A stretch of 64,000 nt of DNA from Sphingomonas piscis (GTDB taxonomy: Bacteria; Pseudomonadota; Alphaproteobacteria; Sphingomonadales; Sphingomonadaceae), in contig NZ_CP049869.1 of NCBI RefSeq assembly GCF_011300455.1, positions 558,001 through 622,000 on the forward strand, written 5' to 3'. This document shows positions 52,052-62,814 of the stretch, one piece after another (position 1 is the stretch's first letter; the number at the start of each line of letters is the position of its first letter). Position numbers and translations under genes: made by a program. The notes under the pieces are model-generated. The model was not told the DNA's origin. It did no database searches and saw only the letters and a program-made list of their open reading frames with translations.

Positions 52052-55000
52052 ATGAATCAAGACTCGAATTGGGCCCGTCGCTGGTCGGTTCGCGGGTGTT
52101 GCTTGCAACGTCCGCGCTGCCGTTCGCAGTGGCGCCGAGCATTGCCCATGCGCAGGACACGACGACGGCCGATGCGGCGCAGTCGGACGGAACCGCGCCG
52201 GAAGCGCCGACCGGCGCACCGGACTCGAGCGCTACCGATGACGACAATGCGACTGCCGGCGACAACAGCGGCGCTATCGTCGTTACCGGTTTCCGCCGCG
52301 CGCTTGAAACCGCCAAGAACATCAAGCGCAACTCGGACACCTTCGTCGACTCCATCACGGCGTCGGACGTTGCAACGCTGCCCGATCTTTCGGTCGCCGA
52401 GGCACTGGGCCGTATCCCAGGTCTGACCGTGTCTCGCTTCCCGACCGGTGGCGCCAGCCCCGACTTCCCTTCGCCGGAAGGCCGAGGCAACCTCATCCGC
52501 GGTCTTGGTTACACCCGCTCCGAGTTCAACGGCCGTGACGCGTTCAGCGCCAACGGTGGCCGTGCTCTCGACTGGTCGTCCATTCCGCCGGAACTCGTCG
52601 GCGCCGTCGACGTGTTCAAGAACCAGACCGCCGACCTGATCGAAGGCGGCATTGGCGGCACCATCAACCTGCGGACGCTCGAACCGTTCGACCGCAAGGG
52701 CCGAGTGATTGCTATTGCGGTCGACGGCACCTATTCCGACCTTCGCAAGAAGTGGGCTCCTTCGGGCAGCATCACCCTCGGCGATCGCTGGCAGACCGGC
52801 GCGGGCGAGTTCGGCCTGATGGCCTCCTACTCGCGCTCCAAGCTTGATTCGCGCATTCACGGTTGGCAGCAGAGCGCTCCCACCCCGCGTGTCCTGGTTG
52901 GTGGCAATCTCCCCTCGACGGGCTTCACCGGCGCCGGGCGTATCAACGAGTTTGCGGGTGTCGATCCGAGCCAGATCATCGGTGCGACCACCGGCTTCCA
53001 AATGCGCACCAACGACGTCGACCGTGACCGCACCAGCTATTATGGCGCGGCTCAGTGGAAGAACGACCGGATCAAGGCGACGCTGAAGTACGTCAACGTC
53101 AGGAACGATATCGACAGCGTCGAGCGCACCTACGAGTGGTGGCCGGACCACGATCCGGGAGCGACCATGTCGGTCAGCAATCTGGTCGTCCGCCCCTGGT
53201 CGACGGAAGGCACGGCCCTTTGCAACGGCGCCGGCGGCTTCCCATCCAACCCGGGTGACTGCGAAACCCTGATCCCGATCCAGGGCGGCCTGATGGAATC
53301 CGGTCTTGTGTCGAACACCAACGACAGCTGGACCGGCGTCTACGGCAATGCCATCGGCTCGCTCGGCATCGGCAAGCAGGAGCGGACCAAGACTCGCGAC
53401 CTCAGCGCCAATGTCCAGTGGGACGTGACGGACCGTATGACCGTCAGCCTCGACGCTCACCGCACCCGGTCGAGTGCCAAGTTCATGGAGCTTTGGGGCG
53501 GTCTCAACAGCTGGGCCAATCACCAGATCGATCACGATCTCGACAATCCGACGATCGCGTTCACGATCGACCCGCGCAATCAATTCAACTCGGGCAATAC
53601 ACGTTATCCGGGCGATGACGCCGGCACACCAATTCCGCATCCTACCAGCCTTGCTGATCTCAACGGCGCCAACTGGCAGTTTGCGGCCGATCGCTGGCAG
53701 GTCGGCACGGGCAAGCTGTACGCTGTCCGCGGAGACGTGAACTACGACCTGTCCGGCGGCGACGGTGCGACTTCCTGGTTCAAGGACGTCAAGTTCGGTG
53801 CTCGCTACGCTCGTCGCAGCCAGCGGAACGCCGAAATGGGCCTGAACTGGGGCGCAATCGCTCCGGCGTGGGCCGGCGGTTACGGCATCGTCGGCACGTT
53901 CCAAAATCCGGAACAGGCTGCAGAAGGGATCGATTTCTCGAACTTCTTCCGCGGCGGCGTCGTCCAGGGTGACAATACGGTGTTCCCGTTCGTCAACGAG
54001 GACCTGCTGACCAACTACAGCGCGTTCCGGCAATTTCTGCTGAATGAGCCGCAGATTGGTACCAACCACCTTTGGGTTCCGCGCGGTTCGGACGATGGGT
54101 CGCGGTTCGGTTCGCCGAACTTCAACCCGCAGGACATCTCGGACATCACCGAGAAGACGAAGAACCTCTATGCCCGTTTCGACTTCGGCAACGAATTCGA
54201 CAATGGCATGTCGCTCGACGGCAATATTGGTATTCGTTACTCGAAGACCGAGTTGGCTTCGACCGGCTTCCGCGCCTATCGACCGCTGAATCCCGACACG
54301 GAGCAGCCCGAGTTTGCCGCCGACGGCGTGACTCGTCTGAGAACGCCGGACGCGGAAGACCGGGACGATCTGGTCGACTTCGTGCCTGAAGCTGCAATCT
54401 ATGCGGCGCAGGCTCCGCTCGCGACCGACTTCAAGTCCAGCGACACGAAGTGGTTGCCCTCGTTCAACCTCAAGTGGAATCTCAATCGTGAGATGCTGTT
54501 CCGCGTTGGTGTGAGCAAGGGCCTTAGCCGGCCCAACGTGCAGGATCTCCGCGGATCGCAGGAATATGTCGTTACGGCGAGCCGCGAGAACTATGCTCCG
54601 ATAACGGATGAGAACGATCCGTTGTTCGGTGTCGATCGCGGTGCTGCGAATATTACCGTCAATGAAATCCGTGTCAGCCGTGGTAATCCGCAGCTGAAGC
54701 CGACGACGGCGTGGAACTACGACCTGTCATACGAATATTACTTCAAGAACGGCTATGTTTCGGCAGCAGCCTTCCTGAAGAAAATCCGTAACGTCCAGGT
54801 CAACGGCGAGCTGTCGCTCGGCACCGACACGATTGCGGGACAGGAAGTTCCGGTGATCTACAGCGGTCCGATCAACCAGTCGAAGGCGACGGTGAAGGGC
54901 TTCGAGCTCGCTTACCAGCAGACCTACGACTTCCTGCCGGGCTTCTTCGGTCATCTGGGCTTGCAGGCCAACTACACGATGATCCTGGCGAAATCGACGC

Positions 55001-55419
55001 CGCCGGCCAACACCGGCGACTCCGACGGCGACGGCATTCCTGACGAAGGTCAGACCGGTGTCTACCGCTTCGGCGTTGATGATATGCTCGGCCAGTCCAA
55101 GCACATCGCCAACGTTGTCGGCTTCTACCAGGACGACAAGTGGGAGGCGCGTCTCGCCTACAACTGGCGCTCGAAGTATCTGACGACCTACCGCGACTAT
55201 GTGACGGGTTTCCCGGTCTACAACTCGGCCTCGGGCAACCTGGACGCGTCGCTCAAGTATCAGATCATCCAGCCGCTCCAGGTGCGTGCGTCCATCGCCA
55301 ACATCCTGGACACGAAGAGCAAGGCTCGGGTTCAGATCGACCAGAACGGCACAATGTATGATCGCTTCAGCTTCCTGAACGATCGCCGCATTGTGATTGG
55401 CCTACTCGCTCAGTTCTAA
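52052..55419 (+). CDS. TonB-dependent receptor beside the halogenase array (frameshift near start)
   Basis: A large outer-membrane receptor of about 1120 residues: TonB-box GAIVVTGFRRALETAK, plug with TLPDLSVAEALGRIPGLTVS and EGGIGGTINLRTLEPFD, and a barrel ending RRIVIGLLAQF. From ATG 52052 the N-terminus reads MNQDSNWARRWSVRG, a good basic signal start. The hydrophobic core LLATSALPFAVAPSIAHAQ lies in the next frame. One extra G in the GGG run at 52094-52096 would join them. Without it only GTG or TTG starts with a poor signal remain. A strong terminator follows. The ligand is unknown, perhaps a plant polymer fragment. Confidence 0.88.
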
Positions 55420-55461
55420 GCGAGAGATCGAACATCGTTTTGTAGATGAACTTGTAAATCT

Positions 55462-55491
55462 GGGCCGGTGGGAGACCACCGGCCCTTTTTT
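55462..55491 (+). terminator. Rho-independent terminator
   Basis: GGGCCGGTGG and CCACCGGCCC form a perfect 10-bp stem with a GAGA loop, followed by a TTTTTT run. It lies about 40 bases after the receptor stop. Confidence 0.95.
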
Positions 55492-55604
55492 GCGGCAGGA
55501 CGCAGCCAAATGTCGATGAATGGCCGGCGGGCTCTCGCCTGCAGTTCAGGTTGATTTGCTATACTGCATGCGAAATCATCAGGCTCGCGGGAAGGGAATT
55601 TACA

Positions 55605-56072
55605 ATGCGTCACATCTTGATGGCTGCAGGCGCAGCCTTGCTTACTGCGTCGCCGGCGTTCGCGTTTCAGCAGGCGGCCGGTGGATCCGGCGGCGGTGGC
55701 GGCGGTGAACCGCTGCTTGTGCGAAGCCAGGACCCGGATCTGTCGACGGACCCGGCATCGATCGATGACGTTCGCCATAGAATGACGAAGGACAACAAGG
55801 GTCGTCGCGCGCGCATCGATCCCAATCAGCCGCGGCCCGCCGCGGCAACGGACATCGTTGCGGGCAAGGACGTCATGGACACGTCGGGTGTTGCGATCGC
55901 CACGATCGTCAAGGTGGAAGCCGATGGGGCTGTGCTTCGCTCGGGCGAGAAGGTCGTGAAGGCACCGCTCGAAGGCTTCGGGATCAACAAGAAGGGTCTG
56001 CTGCTGAACCTTACCAAGGCTCAGTTCGATCAGTTCATCGCCACGTCGGGGGTGCAAGCGCCCAAGGGCTGA
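55605..56072 (+). CDS. secreted protein with PRC-barrel-like C-terminus (hypothetical)
   Basis: The signal peptide MRHILMAAGAALLTASPAFA is followed by a glycine run (GGSGGGGGGEP), then a polar stretch and a C-terminal 70 residues (DIVAGKDVMDTSGVAIATIV, KVEADGAVLR, ALE-like GFGINKKGLLLNLTKAQFDQ). The valine-rich strands with a GKDVxDxxG start resemble PRC-barrel-type domains, but the match is loose. AAGGGAA lies before the ATG. It is bounded by terminators on both sides, so it is a single-gene unit. Confidence 0.75.
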   Translation: MRHILMAAGAALLTASPAFAFQQAAGGSGGGGGGEPLLVRSQDPDLSTDPASIDDVRHRMTKDNKGRRARIDPNQPRPAAATDIVAGKDVMDTSGVAIATIVKVEADGAVLRSGEKVVKAPLEGFGINKKGLLLNLTKAQFDQFIATSGVQAPKG

Positions 56073-56090
56073 CCTTCAATCCAAACGATG

Positions 56091-56127
56091 CGAAAACGGC
56101 AGCGGGCATTGCTCGCTGCCGTTTTCG
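56091..56127 (+). terminator. hairpin terminator
   Basis: CGAAAACGGCAGCG and CGCTGCCGTTTTCG form a perfect 14-bp stem with a 9-base loop. The T-run is inside the 3' arm, and the A-rich 5' arm means it could work in both directions. It ends transcription of the gene at 55605 and possibly also the capsule operon from the other side. Confidence 0.8.
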
Positions 56128-56194
56128 TATGTGGAGGTGACTCGCCAGCTCTTGGTCGGGCACATCGCAGACGGAGCGATGTCCATGTCCGTGA

Positions 56195-57508
56195 TCAGCA
56201 GCCCAGTCGTTCAAGCATCGAGGCGATCAGCGTCCTGACGGCAGACTGGCTGGCCAGCCCGCCGCGGACCAGGCACCGGTCCACGAGAACACGTCGGAAA
56301 GCCGCATAGAGGCCGGGCTCCGGAGGGGCCGGAATCGACCAGAATGAGTCGAGGTGCCCCTGGTGGGTAAGCCCCGGAATGTCGTAGATTGCTTCGCCAA
56401 TGGCGCACACAGGACGATCGTGCTGAAGAGCAAGCGTCGCCGAGGTGCTGTTGACACAAACCATTCCTTTCGACAGCCGCGCCATCGTGTCCAGATCGCC
56501 TCCGTCAACGTAGTACAGGCGTCCGGTCAGGCCCAGCCTGTCGGCCTGAGAGGCGAAGAACCGCCGCCAATTGAAGAAGCTGCTGTCGAGCGGATGAGCC
56601 TTGATCAACAATTTGAGGTCGGCCGGAGCGTTCGCGGCAAAGCTTTCGACCACATATTTGGCCGCGCTTTGCATATTCGGGAAAGACGAATGCGCCTTGA
56701 TCTGGAAGTCGTCCGACAATTGCAGAGGAAGCAGGAAGAAGGGTTTGTCAGCCAGATCCGCGAGCGTCTTCTCCGCTGCAGCGGCACGCCTCTTGTTCGT
56801 CGCCAAACGCCATAGCCAGCCCACCCCTTCCTTGAGGATCGGCGTCGCCCGGTGGGAGTGGTAATGCGGGTAACGGAGGCGACCGGTAAAAACGTGGTGA
56901 TAATACCAATAGGAATCACGGGCGCGGCGGCGGAAGCTTGCGGTGACGGGCGGATTGCCGGGCTCGGCGGGTAGCTCCTGCGCCTGCGCCACGAACCAGT
57001 CTTTGTCGCGCGGCAGCGTGGAACGTGCGTTCACCCCGTCCCGCTCAAGCGTCATCCAGTTCGGCCGCAAATAGCCTTCTTCGAGCACGTGGATTCGGAC
57101 GCCGCGCGACGCTGCGATTCCGTGCGCCGTCACGTGGTAGGGACGGCAATCGCCGAATAGCAGGAGGTCCGTGATCTCCTGTTCGCGGATAAAGCGGTCG
57201 AGGAACACCGCCCAGTCGGAGAAGCGACCCGTGAAATTTACCGCACCCTTGGGCCAGTCATAGCGGTCGCCGCCGCTAAGATTGATACGGTGAACGGCGA
57301 TACCGCGCTTGATCATCGCGTCGCCAAGCTGGCGGAACAGACAACCAGGTGGGCCTTGAAGAAACAGGAACGACCGTGTCGCAGGCCGGAGCTCGGACGG
57401 CGGAGGAGCAGCTTGTGCACTCCTCGCAACGGCCCGCTGCCGGTCGATTGCCGGAGGTTGGACGCGAGTCGCTGTCTCCGGAGACAAATGAGAACGTCGC
57501 GACGCCAT
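56195..57508 (-). CDS. kpsS: KpsS-like capsule beta-Kdo transferase
   Basis: KpsS adds the first Kdo to phosphatidylglycerol to build the capsule anchor in the cytoplasm. The 437-residue protein has the family blocks FLFLQGPPGCLFRQLGDAMI, LLLFGDCRPYHVTAHGIAA, RIHVLEEGYLRPNWMTLERD, then LLPLQLSDDFQIKAHSSFPN and a late CVNSTSATLALQHDRPVCAI. The last block is the sugar-nucleotide site of the KpsC/KpsS fold. It follows rfbD by 18 bases at the end of the capsule operon. The N-terminal 45 residues are Ser/Pro/Ala-rich, so the start could lie further downstream. Confidence 0.88.
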   Translation of the reverse strand: MASRRSHLSPETATRVQPPAIDRQRAVARSAQAAPPPSELRPATRSFLFLQGPPGCLFRQLGDAMIKRGIAVHRINLSGGDRYDWPKGAVNFTGRFSDWAVFLDRFIREQEITDLLLFGDCRPYHVTAHGIAASRGVRIHVLEEGYLRPNWMTLERDGVNARSTLPRDKDWFVAQAQELPAEPGNPPVTASFRRRARDSYWYYHHVFTGRLRYPHYHSHRATPILKEGVGWLWRLATNKRRAAAAEKTLADLADKPFFLLPLQLSDDFQIKAHSSFPNMQSAAKYVVESFAANAPADLKLLIKAHPLDSSFFNWRRFFASQADRLGLTGRLYYVDGGDLDTMARLSKGMVCVNSTSATLALQHDRPVCAIGEAIYDIPGLTHQGHLDSFWSIPAPPEPGLYAAFRRVLVDRCLVRGGLASQSAVRTLIASMLERLGC

Positions 57509-57526
57509 GGTTAAGGATTAGCGATA

Positions 57527-58468
57527 TCAGCCCTGCGAGGATAGCCGAGACGTTTCCGTCTGCTGTTCAGGGCTTGGCTCCCGATCGCCGGGCAACAAAC
57601 GCTCGACCACGTCACTAAGCGAAGTTCGCCAGGACGGGAGGCTAACCTGATGCGCCGACTGCAGCTTCGTACAGTCGAGCCGAGAGTTGGCGGGGCGCTT
57701 CGCTGCTGTCGGGAAGTCCGAGCTGCCAATCCGCACCACCCGCGCCGTGGGGCCACCGCGAGCGGCGGAAGTTGCGAAGATGCCCTCGGCAAACTCGGCC
57801 CAATTTGTACTCTCTGAGCCCGCCATGTGGAATATTCCGCGCAAGTTCTCGTCACGATCGGCAGCGAGGTTGGCCACAACCTTGAGGATGCCATCGGCGA
57901 TGTCGAGCGCGCTCGTCGGATTGCCCAGCTGGTCCGAAACGACGCGAAGCTCCTCCCGATCGGTTCCGAGCCGAAGCATGGTCTTCACGAAGTTCGCACC
58001 AAAAGGGCTGTACACCCAGGCAGTCCGGAGGATCGCGGCATTGTCGTGCTCGGCGAGCACCTGCCGCTCGCCGTCGAGTTTCGATCGGCCGTAGACGCTT
58101 GTGGGTCCAACGGGATCGTTTTCCCGAAATGCGGCCGGTTTCAGGCCATCGAACACGTAATCGGTCGAGGTATGGACCAGCGGCACCGCGAGCCTTGCAG
58201 CTGCGTAGGCCACCGACCCGGCTCCGTCAGCATTGATCGCAAAGGCCGCAGCCTCATCCGCTTCCGCTTTATCGACCGCAGTATAAGCGGCGGCGTTGAC
58301 CACGGCGTCCGGCCTGGCGCGTTCAACGGCGGCCACGATTTCACTGCGGCCGCTCGCGAGATCGAGGTGAGGCCGACCCAGGAGAATGATCTCGTAGCCG
58401 CGCTCGGAGCCGCGTTCGAGAAGGGAGCGGGCGACCTGACCCTGCGTACCGGTAACGAGAATCCGCAT
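57527..58468 (-). CDS. rfbD: dTDP-4-dehydrorhamnose reductase
   Basis: Last step of dTDP-L-rhamnose synthesis, NADPH-dependent, cytoplasmic. The ATG at 58468 gives [20 protein letters not shown] with the glycine-rich nucleotide motif. DAVVNAAAYTAVDKAEADEA and the catalytic TDYVFDGLKP and YGRSKLDGE (YxxxK) follow. The 313-residue length is slightly more than the usual 290-300, with a polar tail ending QTETSRLSSQG. The ATG overlaps the TGA of rfbB by one base (TGATG), so translation is coupled. The frame upstream to 58552 was rejected. Confidence 0.93.
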   Translation of the reverse strand: MRILVTGTQGQVARSLLERGSERGYEIILLGRPHLDLASGRSEIVAAVERARPDAVVNAAAYTAVDKAEADEAAAFAINADGAGSVAYAAARLAVPLVHTSTDYVFDGLKPAAFRENDPVGPTSVYGRSKLDGERQVLAEHDNAAILRTAWVYSPFGANFVKTMLRLGTDREELRVVSDQLGNPTSALDIADGILKVVANLAADRDENLRGIFHMAGSESTNWAEFAEGIFATSAARGGPTARVVRIGSSDFPTAAKRPANSRLDCTKLQSAHQVSLPSWRTSLSDVVERLLPGDREPSPEQQTETSRLSSQG

Positions 58469-59538
58469 CAGCCCTTCGATTCTCCCGAGGACCCACCGAT
58501 CAGCCCCAAGCGCTCGCCTTTGTAGGCGTTGCGCAGCGGTTTCCACCACCATTCATTGTCGAGATACCAAGCAACCGTCTTCTCGATTCCGGTTTCGAAC
58601 GTTTCTTCCGCCCGCCAGCCGAGTTCCTGCTCCAGCTTAGTAGCATCGATCGCGTAGCGCGCATCGTGACCCGGCCGATCGGTCACGAACTCGATCAAGT
58701 CGCGATAATGCGAGTTCGCGGGCCGCAACTCCTCCAGGACATCACAGATGCGGTTCACGACATCTATGTTGCGCCGCTCGTTTCGGCCGCCGACGTTATA
58801 GGTCCCTCCAAGCCTACCGCGCTCCGCGATGACGTCGAGCGCGCGCGCATGGTCCTCCACGAAGAGCCAGTCGCGCACATTCTCGCCCTTTCCGTAGACA
58901 GGCAGCGGCTCGCGATGGAGGGCGTTGAGGATGGTGAGCGGGATCAGCTTTTCGGGAAAGTGGAACGGCCCGTAGTTGTTGGAGCAGTTCGAAACCACCA
59001 CCGGAAGGCCGTAGGTCCGCTGCCACGCCTTGGCGAGGTGATCTGACGATGCCTTTGACGCGGAGTATGGAGAGCTGGGGTCGTAGGGCGTTTCTTCCGT
59101 GAACAGCCCCTCGGCACCGAGAGAGCCATATACCTCGTCGGTGGAGACGTGGAGAAAGCGGAATGCACTGCTCCTCGGCTCCCCAAGCCCGGCCCAATAG
59201 CCTCTCGCCGCTTCCAGCAAGGTGAAGGTGCCGATGACGTTGGTCTGGACGAAGTCGGCCGCGCCGGTAATCGATCGGTCGACATGGCTTTCGGCCGCCA
59301 AGTGCATGACCCGGTCAGGCTGGAAATCAGCGAAAGCGCCAGTCATGGCGGCCCGGTCGCAGATGTCCGCCTTCAGGAAGCGGTAATTTGACTTTCCCTC
59401 AACCGCGGTCAGGGACGCCAAATTGCCGGCGTACGTCAGAGCGTCGATGTTCAGGACGTCATAGCCTTTGTCGAGCACGAGATGCCTGACCAAGGCGGAA
59501 CCGATGAAACCCGCACCCCCAGTAACGATTACGCGCAT
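58468..59538 (-). CDS. rfbB: dTDP-glucose 4,6-dehydratase
   Basis: It converts dTDP-glucose to dTDP-4-keto-6-deoxyglucose, step two of dTDP-rhamnose synthesis. The extended SDR features are complete: [20 protein letters not shown] (GGAGFIG NAD motif), [12 protein letters not shown], the catalytic region [14 protein letters not shown] (T-D-E), and [16 protein letters not shown] (YxxxK). [18 protein letters not shown] and [15 protein letters not shown] are also typical. The start at 59538 gives 356 residues, the usual size. It overlaps rfbD by one base and is separated from manC by 139 bases with no gene. Confidence 0.95.
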   Translation of the reverse strand: MRVIVTGGAGFIGSALVRHLVLDKGYDVLNIDALTYAGNLASLTAVEGKSNYRFLKADICDRAAMTGAFADFQPDRVMHLAAESHVDRSITGAADFVQTNVIGTFTLLEAARGYWAGLGEPRSSAFRFLHVSTDEVYGSLGAEGLFTEETPYDPSSPYSASKASSDHLAKAWQRTYGLPVVVSNCSNNYGPFHFPEKLIPLTILNALHREPLPVYGKGENVRDWLFVEDHARALDVIAERGRLGGTYNVGGRNERRNIDVVNRICDVLEELRPANSHYRDLIEFVTDRPGHDARYAIDATKLEQELGWRAEETFETGIEKTVAWYLDNEWWWKPLRNAYKGERLGLIGGSSGESKG

Positions 59539-59677
59539 TGTCAGCCTTTGATGTCTTGAACCCGCACGACGTAAATGGACGCCGCTCATAGCCTCCGTAA
59601 GGCTCCGGAACGGTTAGGGGCGAGTTGTGCCGCTGACAATATCCCGAGGGTGAAGGGTCCGCGGTCCGGGAGCTCAG

Positions 59678-61108
59678 CTAGTCTCGTCCGTACGCGTCGG
59701 CCAAGCGCTCGATGTCGTCCTCGCCAAGGTAGGGCCCGGACTGAACCTCAACGATGTGAAGAGGCTCGGCGCCGATGTTCCTGATCCGGTGCGGCACCCC
59801 TGCAGGCACGAAGGCCGATTGATTCTCCACCAAATGCACCGTCTTGCCGTCGATCGTAATCTCCGCCTCTCCCGCGACGATGACGAAATGTTCGGATCGC
59901 TGCCGATGACGCTGAAGCGACTGTTGAGCGCCGGGCTTCAGTATCAGCCGCCGAGTCTGAAACCTCTCGCCGCGGTCGACCGTCTCATACGTGCCCCAGG
60001 GCCGGTACACACGTTGCGGTTCGTCGGCGCGCGGGTGACCGGAGAGCCGCATGGCATCGACCAACTTCTTCACGTCTTGCGTCCGGCTGAGCGGGGCGAT
60101 CAGTGCCGCATCGCCGGTCATCACACAGACGATGTCGGACAATCCGACCACGCCCACCGTGACGTCCGCCTCGCTTCGGATCAGGGAATTGTGCACGTCC
60201 AGCACATGCACGTCACCTTTGAGGACGTTGCCCCCAGCACCCGCCTCCGAAGCCTCAAGGACGGCGTCCCAGCTTCCGACATCGGACCAGCCGAGATCGA
60301 CCGGGATCACGCGAGCCAGCTCCGTCGCTTCCATCACGGCATAGTCGATGGACTCGCTGGTTGCCTGGGTAAATTGCGCAGCGTCGGGCCGCAGGAACGC
60401 GCCATCGACAGTCGGCGATGCCATAGAGGACGCAACGGGCGCGGCGATCGCCGGAGCCAGACGTTCCAGTTCAGCCAGAAAGGTCGACGGCTGCATCAGG
60501 AACATGCCGCTGTTCCAATAGCAATTTCCCGTCGCCATGAGGGCCGCGGCGCGCTCTCCGTCGGGTTTCTCGATAAAGCGGCGGATCTTACGGACGGCCT
60601 GTCCAGGCTCAACTTGGGTAGCCTCGATATAGCCGTAGCCGCTCGTGGGTGCCGTCGGCTGAATGCCGAAGGTGACGATGTGACCATCTAGAGCCGAAGC
60701 CGAGGCTGCTGCTACGGCGTCGGTAAAGGCTGAAACATGCTCGATCACATGATCGGACGGCAGGACGAGGATCAGCTCGTCGCCCAGGTTCGCGGCGCAC
60801 AAGGCAGCCAGTGCGATCGCCGGCGCGGTGTTCCGTGGGGCGGGTTCCAGCAGGATCGCGGCCGGGGCCAGTCCGATCTCTTCAAGCTGATTGGCGACGA
60901 AGAAGCGCTGTTCTTCACCCGTGACCACGATGGGATCACTGAACATATCCCCGGTGGTGCGCTTCACCGTCGATTGAAGAAGCGACTCGTCGTTGAGGAT
61001 CGGAAGAAACTGCTTTGGCGCACCCATCCGCGAAAGCGGCCACAGGCGCGTTCCACCGCCACCCGACAATATCACGGGACGGACGAGCTGCTTGCCCCCA
61101 GCGTTCAT
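59678..61108 (-). CDS. manC: mannose-1-phosphate guanylyltransferase / mannose-6-phosphate isomerase
   Basis: The bifunctional type-II enzyme makes GDP-mannose. The N-terminal nucleotidyltransferase has RPVILSGGGGTRLWPLSR and FLPILNDESLLQSTVKR, then FIEKPD and WNSGMFL. The C-terminal cupin has YRPWGTYETVDRGERFQTRR, LKPGAQQSLQRHRQRSEHFV and PHRIRN (zinc-site histidines and glutamate). The ATG at 61108 (MNAGGKQLVRP) was preferred over the GTG at 61123. It lies 34 bases from kpsC. GDP-mannose is likely for the capsule repeat. Confidence 0.95.
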   Translation of the reverse strand: MNAGGKQLVRPVILSGGGGTRLWPLSRMGAPKQFLPILNDESLLQSTVKRTTGDMFSDPIVVTGEEQRFFVANQLEEIGLAPAAILLEPAPRNTAPAIALAALCAANLGDELILVLPSDHVIEHVSAFTDAVAAASASALDGHIVTFGIQPTAPTSGYGYIEATQVEPGQAVRKIRRFIEKPDGERAAALMATGNCYWNSGMFLMQPSTFLAELERLAPAIAAPVASSMASPTVDGAFLRPDAAQFTQATSESIDYAVMEATELARVIPVDLGWSDVGSWDAVLEASEAGAGGNVLKGDVHVLDVHNSLIRSEADVTVGVVGLSDIVCVMTGDAALIAPLSRTQDVKKLVDAMRLSGHPRADEPQRVYRPWGTYETVDRGERFQTRRLILKPGAQQSLQRHRQRSEHFVIVAGEAEITIDGKTVHLVENQSAFVPAGVPHRIRNIGAEPLHIVEVQSGPYLGEDDIERLADAYGRD

Positions 61109-61142
61109 CTTGTGCTGCCCCACCCCTTCTGACTTATCCTAA

Positions 61143-62777
61143 TCAACGCCGCATGGCCTTCGCCATTGCGCGCTTCAGCCGCCCTTGTAGCCTTCGGATT
61201 GCTACGAGGAAGTGGTTCCCGCCTTGTGACTGCCCATCCGCGAGCCTTTTGACGAGAATTTCGGGGGGGCAAGGCAGACCGGTGTGCGGATCCAGGTACC
61301 GCGGGTAAAGCATCAAGGTCGCGGCCACGAGTTCATCGAGCGACCGTCTGGCCGCGCGGCGGGCCGGCACTGCTCCAAGGTCGCGGGTCAGCCCCCATCC
61401 CGCGTAGAAGGGGACGCCATGGGTCGTGACGGCCTTGCCGCGTAGAAGCGCCTCAAAGCCCGCGAGAGACGTATTCACATGCACTTCGTCGCAAAGATCG
61501 ATGAGAGCCGAGATTGGCAGGTCGCGCACGATCTCGTCCGCAAACTGGAGAACCTGAGCCTCGGGAACGGCGCCTATCCGGTGGCCCGCCTCGACGTCCG
61601 GATGGGGCTTGTAAAGGATGTAGGCGTCTGGAGACGTTCGTCGGACACGCTTCAAAAGCTCCAGGTTGGTTCGGACGTCGCCTCCCCCGCTCTGGACCGA
61701 CCGATCATCCTCAACCTGACCGGGCACCAGCAAGTGCGCGCGTGGGACCCGGCGCTTCAGGTGGGCGGTTGCCTGCTCATATTTGCTGATGCCCGAGGCG
61801 ACGATAATTTCGCGAAGGTGGCGGGCGCGTTCAAGGACTCCGGCATCGAAGTTGCCGGTGTGGAGCAGGCTCTCCAAGTCGCTAGGCTGGGTCGGGTCGA
61901 AGTAAATGCCGGAGCGGTCGACGATGATCGACAAGGGTGGGACGCAATCGGCGCCGAGGCCGGCCGACCGGATGAAGCCGTCTTCGACCTCAAGCAGGCG
62001 CACGCCGCTTTCCTCCAGCGCCGCAAGGTCGGCCGTCGGAGTACGCGACTTCCAGATCGCGACGGCCCCATCAGGCTCAGTCGCGGCATGGTTGATGAAG
62101 CGAACCTCGGTGCTGCCATTCCACAGCAATGGGGCAACGGTCGGCTGCTTCCAGAACGCAAAGCCAACGGCCGCCTCGATCTGGCGATTGCTGTCGATGA
62201 GTTCCTTCCAGAAAGTCAGGAGCTCGATGAGCTCGGCGAGTGTTATCGGCTGCCGCGTAAACGGGTCCGCATAGCCTCGCGTGTCGAGGAAGAGACGCTT
62301 GAATAGCTCCGGGAGACTGGCTGGATCGGCCGCGAGCTGCGAATAACATCCCTCGCTTACGCAATGAACGGGCACGCCCGCGATCGCTGCAACCAGCACG
62401 AGCTCATCACTGCCTTCGGCGATGACCTCTGTGGCGCCATTGACCAAGTGCCATGGATCGCACTCGCCGTATATTGTGTGCCCTTCCCTCGTCGCGGCGT
62501 CCGGGTCACTTTGCCAGAACAGCAGCGGTGCGGCCGTCTCTTGCCCACCGAAACGCTGGTAAGTTTGGGCGCGGACCAACGTGTATGGCCTAGTAGGAAG
62601 TGCAGGCCGTGCGCCCCAGAAACTCCCGCCGACCCGCCGCTCTGCGAGCATCGCAATCAGCCGGTGAGCGTCGTCGCCTGAAACCCCGTCGAGATTGTGA
62701 GGGCCCATCAGCGACGCGGGCCGTGCGCCCGGAAAAGGCGGCACCCGAAAGAAATCAGGAGCTTCGTTCCTGTTCAT
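61143..62777 (-). CDS. kpsC: KpsC-like capsule poly-beta-Kdo linker transferase
   Basis: KpsC extends the Kdo linker on the capsule lipid anchor with alternating beta-linked Kdo. At 544 residues, full-length KpsC features are seen: VRFINHAATEPDGAVAIWKS, then LLEVEDGFIRSAGLGADCVP with the DGFIRSxGLG signature, the PHPDVEAGHR block, and the late VNTSLAGFEALLRGKAVTTH and PFYAGWGLTRDL. The N-terminal 190 residues look like the degenerate first half of the usual dual-module protein. It lies 37 bases after rfbA and before manC. Confidence 0.9.
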   Translation of the reverse strand: MNRNEAPDFFRVPPFPGARPASLMGPHNLDGVSGDDAHRLIAMLAERRVGGSFWGARPALPTRPYTLVRAQTYQRFGGQETAAPLLFWQSDPDAATREGHTIYGECDPWHLVNGATEVIAEGSDELVLVAAIAGVPVHCVSEGCYSQLAADPASLPELFKRLFLDTRGYADPFTRQPITLAELIELLTFWKELIDSNRQIEAAVGFAFWKQPTVAPLLWNGSTEVRFINHAATEPDGAVAIWKSRTPTADLAALEESGVRLLEVEDGFIRSAGLGADCVPPLSIIVDRSGIYFDPTQPSDLESLLHTGNFDAGVLERARHLREIIVASGISKYEQATAHLKRRVPRAHLLVPGQVEDDRSVQSGGGDVRTNLELLKRVRRTSPDAYILYKPHPDVEAGHRIGAVPEAQVLQFADEIVRDLPISALIDLCDEVHVNTSLAGFEALLRGKAVTTHGVPFYAGWGLTRDLGAVPARRAARRSLDELVAATLMLYPRYLDPHTGLPCPPEILVKRLADGQSQGGNHFLVAIRRLQGRLKRAMAKAMRR

Positions 62778-62814
62778 GGCTGCCAGGCCGCAGCTCCTTG
62801 GCTCGACGCCCGGG

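Noticed and set aside
52057..54069. 670-residue minus-strand open frame
   Set aside because: Antisense shadow of the TonB receptor 52052-55419.
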